NCBI RefSeq assembly: GCF_013362815.1
Contig: NZ_JABFVK010000031.1
Span: forward strand, 62,001-126,000
Direction: 5' to 3'
DNA: 64,000 bases
Source: Hamadaea sp.
GTDB lineage: Bacteria; Actinomycetota; Actinomycetes; Mycobacteriales; Micromonosporaceae
How positions within the stretch are numbered: position 1 is the stretch's first letter; every line of letters begins with the position of its first letter. Of the stretch, positions 8,767 to 17,800 are shown piece after piece. Under the pieces are notes generated by a model. That model was given only the letters and a program-made list of their open reading frames with translations, ran no database searches and was not told the origin of the DNA. A program made the translations under genes and the position numbers.

Positions 8767-9570
8767 TCATTCGCCGGACGACTTGTCCAGAAAGTCGACG
8801 ATCGCCGGATTCACCGCGTCGGGGTTCTCCAGGAAGCCGAAGTGACCCAGGCCCTCGAACTCCACATAGGTCGCCGAAGGGATCGCCCGGTGCACTTCGA
8901 GGCACGCGGCGGGCGGTGTGATGAGGTCGGCCGAGAACGCCATCACCAGGCAGGGGCGGGTCAGGCCGCCCAGCGCCGCCCGGCGATCGCCGATGACGCT
9001 CGCTTCGTACTGGGCAGCGGGTCCCGGGCCCTTGATCGGGAAGCGGCGCTGCAATTCCAGCCAGTCCGACATCTTCGGCTCGTCGGCGAGCGTACCGGGT
9101 CCGAACAGCTGCACGAGATGCATGAGCAATTCGAGTTCGGACGCCGCGCCGGTGTTTCGGGTCTGCGCGGCCAAGGCTCGCGCGAGTCGGCGGCGGAACC
9201 CGTCGGTCCGCGCCCGGGTGCCGATGAGAACCGCCGCTCGCACCAGGTCCGGGCGGGTGAGCGCGACCTCCTGGGCTACGAACGCGCCCAGTGATGCCCC
9301 GACCAGGTGCACCGGGCCGCAATCCAGGAAGTCGACGAGCGCGACGACGTCGGCGACCAACTGGCTCAGCAGATACGGGCCCGGCGGGACCGGAGACGGC
9401 GCCGTGCCACGGTGATTGACCGTGATCGCCTTGTACCCGGCACCGACCAGCGCCGGAACCTGATAAGTGCGCCAGATGTCACCCACGGTGGCCGCCGGCG
9501 GCAGCATCACTACCGGCACACCGTCTCCGTGTGCCTGCCACGCGAGCTCGACATGTCGCTGGTCGCCCAT
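8767..9570 (-). CDS. Alpha/beta hydrolase
   Basis: 267 aa when read from the ATG at 9570. Standard hydrolase landmarks are the HRG oxyanion-loop region (ITVNHRGTAPSP), the nucleophile elbow GASLGAFVAQE (Ser), a late acidic residue around LVMAFSADLITPP and a C-terminal His in EGLGHFGFLENPD. The frame stays open to 10137, but that extension is Arg/Pro-rich and overlaps the divergent thioesterase gene, so it is rejected. No clear ribosome binding site precedes 9570; GTG starts slightly upstream are possible. It could trim or release a pathway intermediate, or be a resistance hydrolase. The substrate cannot be told. Confidence 0.8.
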   Translation of the reverse strand: MGDQRHVELAWQAHGDGVPVVMLPPAATVGDIWRTYQVPALVGAGYKAITVNHRGTAPSPVPPGPYLLSQLVADVVALVDFLDCGPVHLVGASLGAFVAQEVALTRPDLVRAAVLIGTRARTDGFRRRLARALAAQTRNTGAASELELLMHLVQLFGPGTLADEPKMSDWLELQRRFPIKGPGPAAQYEASVIGDRRAALGGLTRPCLVMAFSADLITPPAACLEVHRAIPSATYVEFEGLGHFGFLENPDAVNPAIVDFLDKSSGE

Positions 9571-9755
9571 CCGTCGAGCACAGCGCCGACCGACGGTCCC
9601 GGTCAAGGCGATGACGACAACTCGCCACGCCCACGACGTTCGCGGGGATCTTAAATCCTCGGCAGCACGCACGGATGTCGCGGAAACACACGACACGACG
9701 CATGGACCCACGATGCGATTGACTGGCTTGCCGTACCCAGGAGGAGGGTGAGCCC
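9571..9755. promoter_or_regulatory. Divergent promoter region at the left edge of the NRPS-PKS operons
   Basis: 185 bp between the minus-strand hydrolase and the plus-strand thioesterase. It must hold promoters for both directions. AGGAGG at 9740-9745 is the ribosome binding site for the thioesterase. I could not find a convincing -10/-35 pair or operator. Confidence 0.45.
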
Positions 9756-10511
9756 ATGTCGAGCGCCAGCGCCTGGTTCCCCTACCGTGGGACTGGAAAC
9801 GAATTCGAGGTGTTCGCGTTTCCGCACGCCGGCGCCGGGTCGACCGCCTTCGCTCCGCTGCGTGAGGCGCTATCGGGCAGCTCGGTCTCGTTGGTTCCGG
9901 TCGTCCTGCCGGGTCGGGAACGCCGGATGCGGGAGGCACCGCATCAGGACCTCGACGCGTTGCTGGCCGACTTCGAGCAGATGGCGGCGGCGGACGGGTT
10001 CGCGGCGTTTCAGGGCGACTATGCCCTGCTCGGCCACTGTTCCGGCGCGATGATCGCCTTCGAGGTGGCGCGGATCCTGGAGCGATCCCCGTGCCGCAGT
10101 CCACACCTGCTGATCTCGTGCAGCTGCCTGCCGCCACAGCTCATCCGGGACACCGGGATCAGTCGGCTGCCCACGCCGGAACTGTTCTCCCGGGCCGGCG
10201 GCACACCGGAGTCGCTGCTCACCGACCCGAACTTCGTGGCGTTGCTGGAGCGGCCCCTCCGCGCGGACTTCGTGCTGTTCGACGCGTACGCGTTCCGCCC
10301 GGGCGCAAAGCTTTCCACCCCGATCCTGGCGACACGAGGGCCGGACGACCCGGATTTGTCGGCGGCCGAGTTGCAGGGTTGGCGTGAGCAGACCAGCGGC
10401 GGCCTCACCACGATGGAGGTCGGTTCGGGGCACTGGGCGCTCACTCCCGAGGGCACCGCGCTCCTGGCGAGCCGGATCCCGGCGGCCCTGTACGCAGGCC
10501 GGGGCGCATGA
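9756..10511 (+). CDS. Type II (editing) thioesterase with Cys nucleophile
   Basis: 251-aa stand-alone thioesterase of the NRPS/PKS proofreading class, which removes wrong acyl groups from carrier proteins. FAFPHAGAGS and VVLPGRERRM are diagnostic of type II enzymes. The nucleophile elbow reads GHCSGA, so Cys95 stands where Ser is usual. The catalytic His is retained in GSGHWAL. It starts at ATG 9756 after CAGGAGGAGGG and leads the left operon, followed 56 nt later by the C-A-T NRPS. A second type II thioesterase lies at 13710. Confidence 0.9.
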   Translation: MSSASAWFPYRGTGNEFEVFAFPHAGAGSTAFAPLREALSGSSVSLVPVVLPGRERRMREAPHQDLDALLADFEQMAAADGFAAFQGDYALLGHCSGAMIAFEVARILERSPCRSPHLLISCSCLPPQLIRDTGISRLPTPELFSRAGGTPESLLTDPNFVALLERPLRADFVLFDAYAFRPGAKLSTPILATRGPDDPDLSAAELQGWREQTSGGLTTMEVGSGHWALTPEGTALLASRIPAALYAGRGA

Positions 10512-10567
10512 CCGTCGTCCGGTACGCCGACGTGGTGCGGTGGTGTGGCGAGCGAGAGTGAGGGTGA

Positions 10568-13500
10568 GTGAACACGTCTGTCCAGCACAGCCCGTCCGGG
10601 GACGATTTCGGCTTGCCGGCGCCGGTGGAGCCGCCACGACCGCTCGGTCCCCGGCAGTACGCGTTCTGGATCCTCCAGCAACTCGCCCCGGACTCCGCGG
10701 TGTCCAATCTGACCATCGTGCTGCGTACCGAGCGGCGTCTGCGGTGGTGGCCGTTGCACGCGGCGGCGAACCACTTGGTGGCGCGGCATGCGGCTCTGCG
10801 TACGCGATTCCCCGCCGCGGCCGGCGTCCCGTTGCGGCACGTCAGTTCCGCCGCTGACGTCCAGCTCGCCGTGGAGTCGGTCGAAGTCGCTGAAGCCGAC
10901 CTGACGGAACGGCTGCACGCGGCGGCCCGTCGGCCGTTCGACCTCAGCCGCGAGTTGCCGGTACGCGTCGGCCTGTATCAGATCGCGGGCGGCGGCAGCG
11001 CAGTGCTGCTCGTGGCGCACCACGTGATCAGCGACGCGATGTCGCTGTCGATGCTCACCGACGAACTGGCCCGGGCGTACGACGGTGTGGCCGCAGGTCT
11101 CGGGATTCCCGCCGAGCTGCGCGACGAGGTCCGCGACGACGTCGCCGAGCCGGTGAGCCGGCCCGACGACCTAGCCCATTGGACCCGGCACCTGGACGGC
11201 GTCGACACGACGGCGATGGCGATGCCGTGGGCTCGGCCCAGTCCGGCCCGGCCGACCTTCGCGGGTGGGACCATCGCGACCACGCTGTCGCCGCGAACGG
11301 TGTCGGCGCTGGCTTCGCTGCGCAAGTCGCTCGGCGGCACCGACAATCTGATCCTGCTGGCGGCGTTCTACCTGACGCTGTTCCGGCACGGCGCGGGACC
11401 CGACATGGTCGTCGGTGTTCCGGTGACCAGCCGCAGCACGAAAGCGGCGACGGGTCTGGGCTTTCAGGTCAGCACGCTTCCGCTGCGGCTGACGCTGGAT
11501 CCGCAGGCCGGCTTCGCCGCGCTGACCCGGCAGGTCCGCGACGCGTTCCTCACCGGCGTGCAGCACGCGTCGGCGTCGATCGAGGAGATCCTGACCGGGC
11601 TGGGTCATCACTCGCCCGACTGGCGTGTTCCGCTGTTCCGGCACATGTTCAACTACCGGCCCTGGGACGAGGGAGACGTCAAGATCGCCGGGGAGAAGCC
11701 GACCTCGCCCACGCTTCTCCGCGAAGACAGCCGCCTTGACCTTCAGCTGACCATCCTCGAGGGGCAGCCGCCGGAGGTGCTGGCCAACTACAGCGCCGAG
11801 GTGCACGACGAAGCCGACATCGTCGCCCTGCTGGCCCGGATGGAAACGTTGGTTGCGGCGGCCGCCGAGGATCCACATCGGCCGGTGGCGGAACTCGACA
11901 TGCTCAGCGCCGCCGAACGGGAGGTCATCGGCGACGTCAACGGGACCGCCCGCGCGGGCTACCCGGATCGGGCCGTCCTGCAGCGGTTCCTCGCCCATGC
12001 CGAGACCGAGCCGCAGGCGGTCGCAGTAATCGACGGCGACAACGACTACTCGTACGCGCAGCTGTCGAACCTGGCCCGCCAGGTGGCCGCCCGGCTGCGC
12101 GCCGACGGCGTCGGGACGGGCGACATCGTCGCGCTGGCCTTGCCACGGTCGGCCGCGCTGGCCGCCGCGATCCTCGGGGTGTGGGCGGCCGGTGCCTGCT
12201 ACCTGCCGCTGGACGCGGAACATCCGGCCCAGCGACTGGCGCAGCAGCTCGCAGACGCCCGCGCGAGATTGGTGCTGGCCGAGTCCACGCAGGACATCGC
12301 CGACAGCGCCGGTACGCCGGTCGTCACCTGGAGCGAGGTGATCTCCGGCGGCGCGGGCGGCGACGAGCTGGAGCTGCCCGCCGACGCCGAAACCGCGTAC
12401 GTGATCTACACGTCGGGCTCGACTGGAACACCGCGTGGCGTCGTCGTCAGTCACCGCAACCTGGCCAACGTAGTCGCCGACTTCGCCGACCGGCTGGGCG
12501 TGAGCGCGACGGACGCGGTGCTGTGGTCCACCACGACCGCCTTCGACATCTCCGGGCTGGAGCTGTGCCTGCCGCTGAGCACCGGCGGCACCCTGGTCAT
12601 CGCCGGGGCGCAGGCCCAGGTCCGGCCACGGGAACTGCTGGACCTCGTCGCCAAGCACGACGTGTCGGTGGTGCAGGCCACGCCGACGTTCTGGCGTACC
12701 GCGACCGAGGTGTTCACCGACGGTGAACTGCGCGGCCGCACGGTCCTGTGCGGCGGCGAGCCCATGACGGCCGGGCTGGCCCGTGACCTCCTGGCCACCG
12801 GGTGCCGGCTGTTCAACGTGTACGGCCCGACCGAGACGACGATCTGGTCGACCGCCGTCGAGCTGGCCGGCGATGTCACCGACCCCGTCCCGATCGGCGG
12901 GCCGCTGGCCAACACGACCGTCACGATCCTGGACGAACACGGTGCCCAGCAGCCGCCGGGTCTGCTGGGCGAATTGTGCATCGGCGGGGCCGGCGTGACC
13001 CTCGGCTACTTGAATCGACCCGAGCTGACCGCCGAGCGGTTCCCCCAGGGAGCACAGGGCCGCTACTACCGCACCGGCGACCTGGCCCGCTGGCGTGCCG
13101 ACGGAGTGCTGGAGCTGTTCGGCCGCAACGATCGGCAGGTCAAGCTCCGCGGGCACCGCCTCGAACTGCCGGAGATCGAAGGCGCGCTGCGGTCGCATCC
13201 CGCCGTCGCCGAGGCTGCGGCCGTGATCGTCGGCGACCCGCAAGGCGACGCCGAGCTGCGAGCGTTCGTGATTCTCGCCCCGGAGGCGTCGTCGGCGGTC
13301 GTGGCCGAACTCTGGCCCTATCTGAGCCAGCGGCTGCCGTCGTACGCGTTGCCGTCCCGGCTGCGGCTGCTCGATGAGTTCCCGGTCAGTCCCAACGGGA
13401 AGACGGACTACGGCGCGTTGCGGGCGCTCGACCTCAGCGGTGCGGAGGGCGGGCCGCCGCCGGCCGACGACCACCCCGATCCGAATCCGGAGCTGACTCG

Positions 13501-13708
13501 GCGTCTCCTGGCGTTGTGGCGCGACACTCTGGCCCGACCCGGCCTGGGGGAGGGCGATCATTTCTTCCTCAACGGCGGGCACTCCTTGCTCGCGGCGCGG
13601 CTCGCTGGCCGGATCGCGGACATGCTCGGCGAAGACCTCCCCCTGCGGGCGATCTTCGACCATCCGACGGCCCGGCTGCTGTCGGCCCACCTCAGCGGGG
13701 AGCACTGA
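10568..13708 (+). CDS. NRPS, one module C-A-T, predicted glycine
   Basis: 1046 aa. Condensation domain about residues 20-440, with active motif HHVISDA (His151, His152, Asp156). Adenylation domain about 470-945, with A3 YTSGSTGTPRG, A5 NVYGPTETT and A10 SPNGKTD. T domain with carrier Ser1006 in NGGHSLL. By-eye alignment to GrsA gives the specificity positions D-I-L-Q-L-G-V-I-W-K, which match the published glycine code (DILQLGLIWK) except for Leu to Val at one position. There is no release domain. The GTG start is the only sensible one near the GAGGGTGAG site. Downstream PKS1 would extend the glycyl unit. The N-terminal C domain implies that an upstream acyl donor exists. Confidence 0.92.
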   Translation: MNTSVQHSPSGDDFGLPAPVEPPRPLGPRQYAFWILQQLAPDSAVSNLTIVLRTERRLRWWPLHAAANHLVARHAALRTRFPAAAGVPLRHVSSAADVQLAVESVEVAEADLTERLHAAARRPFDLSRELPVRVGLYQIAGGGSAVLLVAHHVISDAMSLSMLTDELARAYDGVAAGLGIPAELRDEVRDDVAEPVSRPDDLAHWTRHLDGVDTTAMAMPWARPSPARPTFAGGTIATTLSPRTVSALASLRKSLGGTDNLILLAAFYLTLFRHGAGPDMVVGVPVTSRSTKAATGLGFQVSTLPLRLTLDPQAGFAALTRQVRDAFLTGVQHASASIEEILTGLGHHSPDWRVPLFRHMFNYRPWDEGDVKIAGEKPTSPTLLREDSRLDLQLTILEGQPPEVLANYSAEVHDEADIVALLARMETLVAAAAEDPHRPVAELDMLSAAEREVIGDVNGTARAGYPDRAVLQRFLAHAETEPQAVAVIDGDNDYSYAQLSNLARQVAARLRADGVGTGDIVALALPRSAALAAAILGVWAAGACYLPLDAEHPAQRLAQQLADARARLVLAESTQDIADSAGTPVVTWSEVISGGAGGDELELPADAETAYVIYTSGSTGTPRGVVVSHRNLANVVADFADRLGVSATDAVLWSTTTAFDISGLELCLPLSTGGTLVIAGAQAQVRPRELLDLVAKHDVSVVQATPTFWRTATEVFTDGELRGRTVLCGGEPMTAGLARDLLATGCRLFNVYGPTETTIWSTAVELAGDVTDPVPIGGPLANTTVTILDEHGAQQPPGLLGELCIGGAGVTLGYLNRPELTAERFPQGAQGRYYRTGDLARWRADGVLELFGRNDRQVKLRGHRLELPEIEGALRSHPAVAEAAAVIVGDPQGDAELRAFVILAPEASSAVVAELWPYLSQRLPSYALPSRLRLLDEFPVSPNGKTDYGALRALDLSGAEGGPPPADDHPDPNPELTRRLLALWRDTLARPGLGEGDHFFLNGGHSLLAARLAGRIADMLGEDLPLRAIFDHPTARLLSAHLSGEH

Positions 13709-13709
13709 G

Positions 13710-14435
13710 ATGGGTGTGCCGTGGTTCGCCTGCGTGGAACGGCGAGCCGACCCGCGCGCCCGGGTCTACGTCTTCCCGCACGCCGGTGGCGGACCGGGCG
13801 CGGTGGCGGCCCTGGCCGCGGCGTTACCGGACACGATCGAACCATGGGCGCTCAACCTGCCGGGCCGCCAAGCCCGCTTGGCCGAGCCGCCGCGGCGGGA
13901 CCTCGAGCCGCTCATCGCCGATCTCGCCGAAGAGTTGGCCGGTGATCAGTCCGGTCCGCCGGTGCGGGCCTACTTCGGCTATTGCGGTGGCGCGCTGCTG
14001 GCGTACCTGACTGCCCGGCTTGTCGCCCCGAATCATTTGTTCGTCGGATCCTTCGCCGCGCCCGACATCGCCATGGTGCCGCGGCGGCTGCATCTGTTGC
14101 TCGGCGAGGCGTTCTGGGACGACCTGCTGGCCGAGGGTGGCGTACCGCCGGAGCTGGCCCGGCACGACCTGCGCCCGGTCTTCGAGGGAGCGTTGCGCGC
14201 CGACTTCGGCCTCTACGCCCAGCACCACCACCGCCCGGCCGAACCGCTGAACCTGCCGATCAGCGTGCTGTACGGCCGTGACGACGCCGACCTGAGCCGT
14301 GGCGCCCTACTGGGCTGGCGGCGGCACAGCACCTCGCGCCCCGACTTGTGCGAGGTCAAGGCCGGGCACTGGCTGGTCGACGAGAACCCCGCCGAGGTGG
14401 CGGCCTGCCTGGCCGAGCGAATCATCCGTGACTAG
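13710..14435 (+). CDS. Second type II thioesterase with Cys nucleophile
   Basis: 241 aa, starting 1 nt after the NRPS stop. It shows the type II thioesterase landmarks VYVFPHAGGGPG and LNLPGRQARL. The nucleophile elbow is FGYCGGALLAYL, with Cys92 in place of Ser and Tyr in place of the usual His beside it. The C-terminal catalytic His is present in KAGHWLVDENP. The role is probably editing of carrier-bound intermediates, but two Cys-type enzymes in one operon suggest a transfer or hydrolysis step peculiar to this pathway (inference). Confidence 0.88.
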   Translation: MGVPWFACVERRADPRARVYVFPHAGGGPGAVAALAAALPDTIEPWALNLPGRQARLAEPPRRDLEPLIADLAEELAGDQSGPPVRAYFGYCGGALLAYLTARLVAPNHLFVGSFAAPDIAMVPRRLHLLLGEAFWDDLLAEGGVPPELARHDLRPVFEGALRADFGLYAQHHHRPAEPLNLPISVLYGRDDADLSRGALLGWRRHSTSRPDLCEVKAGHWLVDENPAEVAACLAERIIRD

Positions 14436-14460
14436 CCAGCGACGTCCTGGGGAGGCCACC

Positions 14461-14820
14461 ATGCGACCCTTGCCGGACCCGCAGACACCGGCCGACCGGG
14501 CGCTCCACGCGATCGAGGCGACGATCGGCATCATCCTCGGCCGCTCGATCGGCCCGGCGGAGAACTTCTTCGAAGCCGGCCTGCGTTCCCTGGACCTCGT
14601 CCGGCTGCACGAGGTGGGCGCGCGGGAGCTGACCGTCGAACCGCCGGTCACCGTGATGTTCGCGTACCCGAATCTGCAGGCGTTGCGGCGGCATCTGACG
14701 GGCGAAGTCACCGCGGCCGACTTCGGTGGCCGGACCGCCGCGGCGAGCCAGGTACGCCGGGTCGGCAACGCCCGGCGTGAACTGCGCAAGCGAAACCGAT
14801 CCGAGAGCGAGCCCCAATGA
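14461..14820 (+). CDS. Free-standing carrier protein (ACP/PCP)
   Basis: 119 aa. It is read from ATG 14461 after GGGGAGG; the longer open frame upstream overlaps the thioesterase and is rejected. Residues 10-80 have the four-helix carrier fold, with the phosphopantetheine site in FFEAGLRSLDLVRLH (Ser in GLRSL). The last 30 residues are a basic tail (RRVGNARRELRKRNR). The stop overlaps the PKS1 start (ATGA). It may hold a starter or a building block modified in trans by one of the tailoring enzymes. What loads it is unknown. Confidence 0.82.
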   Translation: MRPLPDPQTPADRALHAIEATIGIILGRSIGPAENFFEAGLRSLDLVRLHEVGARELTVEPPVTVMFAYPNLQALRRHLTGEVTAADFGGRTAAASQVRRVGNARRELRKRNRSESEPQ

Positions 14821-17800
14821 GCGAGTTTTTCGATCCGATCGCTATCGTCGGAATCGCAGCGCGGCTGCCGGGTGCCCGGAACATCACCGAGTACTGGCAC
14901 AACCTCGCCGCCGGGCGCGAGTCCATCACCGCGCTGACCGACGAGGAACTGCGGGCCGCCGGGGTGCCGCGCTCGCTGCTCGACGACCCGGCGTACGTGA
15001 AGATGGCGGGGTTGGCCCCGGACGTCGACCGCTTCGACGCCCGGTTCTTCGGGATGACCGCCCGCGAGGCTGACATCTGCGATCCTCAGCTGCGGTTGTT
15101 CCTGGAGGTCGCGTACGAGGCGATCGAGGACGCGGGGTACGACCCGACGCGGATGAGCCGTGACGTCGCGGTCTACGGAGCGTGTGGGCAGAACCGGTAC
15201 GGCGACCTGCACGTGATGGAGAACCCGCAGTACAGCGCGGACGCCGACATGGGCATCATGGTGCTCAACAGCGTGGATTATCTGGCGACGCTGGTGTCCT
15301 ACAAGCTGAACTTCCGCGGCCCCAGCATGTCGGTGCTGACCGCGTGTTCCAGTTCGCTGACCGCCGTCCATCTGGCCTGCCAGGCGCTGCAGCTGGGGGA
15401 GTGCGACGCCGCCCTGGCCGCCGCCAGCAACGTGGACATTCCCTATCGGACGGGATACCGCTGGACCCCCGGCGGAGTTACCTCCGCCGACGGCCGGTGC
15501 CGGCCGTTCGACGCGTCGGGCACGGGCACCATCTTCACCAGCGGCGCGGGGGCGGTTCTGCTGAAACGGGCCGCCGACGCGATCGCCGACGGCGACCACA
15601 TCTGGGGCGTCATCCACGGAGTCGGAGTCAACAACGACGGCTCGGACAAGGTCAGTTTCAGCGCGCCGAGCGTGGCCGGCCAGTCGGCGGCCGTTGTGGA
15701 TGCGATGACGATGGCGGGATTCGACCCGCTGGACATCGGTTACGTGGAGATGCACGCGACCGGGACACCGCTCGGCGACCCGATCGAGATGGGCGCGCTC
15801 GCCGCGGCGTACCGTCGTCTGGCGGACGCGCCACTGCCGACCGGGCGCATCCCGGTCGGATCGGTCAAGGGCAACGTCGGGCATACCAACGCCGTGGCCG
15901 GGATGGCGGGTCTGCTGAAGCTGGTGCTTTCACTGGAACATCAGCAGATACCGCCGTCGATCAACGTTGCGACCGTCAATCCCCGGCTCGAGCTGGACGA
16001 CACGCCGTTCGTGGTGAACAACCAGGTGCGTGCCTGGCCCCGGTCGGATCGCCGGCCGCGCCGTGCGGGCGTCAGCTCGCTGGGCATCGGCGGAACCAAC
16101 GTGCACCTGGTCGTGGAGGAGGCTCCGGCCGGGGTGCGTACGCCGAACCTGGACCGTCCCCGCATCCTGGTGTGGTCCGGATTGGACGAGGCGGCGGCGA
16201 ACGCGAATCAAGCGACCCTGGCCGGCTACTTCGCGGGCGCGGACGAGGCCGATTTCGCCGGCGCGACCAGCACGCTGCAACGCGGGCGCACCGAACGCCG
16301 CGTACGCGGAGCCGCGATCGCTGCCAACGCCGCCGAGGCGGCCCGGCTGCTGTCGGCTGGGAACGTCCGAACGGGCGAGGTCGTCGGCGACGCGCCGCCG
16401 CCTGTGGTGTTCACCTTTCCAGGTCAGGGCTCGCAGTACGCGCGGATGGCGTCCGGCCTGTACGGCGTGTGGCCCACTTTCACCGAGACGATGGACGTGT
16501 GCCTGGAGACCGTGGCCAAGGAAGGCCCGGATCTGTATCCGCTGTGGCTGGCCGATTCCTCCGGCGACCAGCTGGCCGAGACGGCCGTCGCCCAGCCCCT
16601 GTTGTTCGCAGTCGAGTACGCGCTGGCGCAGCAGTGGATCGAGTGGGGGATGACTCCGGCGGCGGTGCTGGGGCACAGCGTCGGCGAGCTCGTCGCTGCG
16701 ACGGTCGCCGGAGTCATGACGCCGGAGGACGCCGTGCGGCTGGTGACGGCGCGGGGCCAGGCGATGCAGCGTCAGCCCCGGGGCGCGATGCTGGTCGCGG
16801 GGGCCGGCCCAGACCAGCTGCCTGCCTTGCCGGACGGCTGCGCGGTCGCGGCGGTGAACGCTCCCGATCAGACAGTCGTCGCCGGTCCCGCCGACGCACT
16901 GGCCCTGGTGGCGGAAGCCCTGTCCGCCATGGGGATCGTCACACGGACCCTGCGCACCTCACATGCGTTCCACAGTCCGTCGATGCGCCCCGCGGTCGCC
17001 GAATTCCTGGCGGCGTTCGACGGCGTGGAACTGACCGCGCCCCGGCTGCCCGTGTACTCGGCGGCCACCGGCCGGCTACTGACCCCCGCTGAAGCCACCG
17101 ATCCGGGATTCTGGGCTCGGCAGCTGGCCGACCCGGTGCTGTTCAGCGCCGCCGTCGGCAGCGCGGCCGAGGCGGGCGGCGGCATCCTGCTCGAGGTCGG
17201 TCCCGGCACGGCGCTGACCGGTCTGATCCGCCGGCAACCGGCCGTCGCCGACGGCCGATGGCGAGCCCTGTCCTCATTGCCGCGGGGAGCCGACAGCGAC
17301 CAGCACGGTGTGCTCGGCACGCTGGCCGACCTGTGGCTGTCCGGCTGCCCGGTGAACTGGCCCAGCCTCTACCGCATCGAGCGGCCGCAGCGGGTTTCAC
17401 TGCCGGGCTACCAGTTCCAGCGCGAGCGGCACTGGGTCGATCCGGTCACCGGACCCGCCGCACCCGAAAAGACCGCAGAGTCGGTCGGCCAAGCCACGCC
17501 GGTCGCATCGTCTGTCCCGGCGTCTGCCGCGGAACCGGCCGCCGGGCCGTTCACGGTCCCCAGCTGGACGGTGGTGCCCGACCCGGTCGCCGGGCAAGCA
17601 GCACCAGGCGTAGCACTCGCCTTGGTCCCGGTCGGCGACGTGACGGTCGTCAACGCGCTGCAGCAAGCCGGGCACGAGGTCATCCGGGTACGCCCGGGTG
17701 CGGAGTTCAGCGCCCGATCCGGTGAGTACACGGTGCGTCCGGGGCAGCTCGCCGAGGATCTCGATCAGGTCCTCCAGGTATCGGCGCAGCCGTCGATGCT

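Noticed and set aside
9571-10137. Long N-terminal extension of the minus-strand hydrolase
   Set aside because: It is Arg/Pro-rich, overlaps the divergent thioesterase gene and crosses the promoter region; the hydrolase fold begins after 9570.
11171-13705. 844-aa open frame on the minus strand opposite the C-A-T NRPS, and many similar long antisense frames (for example 35314-37593, 50313-52754, 54624-57014)
   Set aside because: They mirror real NRPS, PKS and LanB genes, have Arg/Gly/Gln-rich low-complexity translations, and show no domains. Such shadows are expected in very GC-rich DNA.
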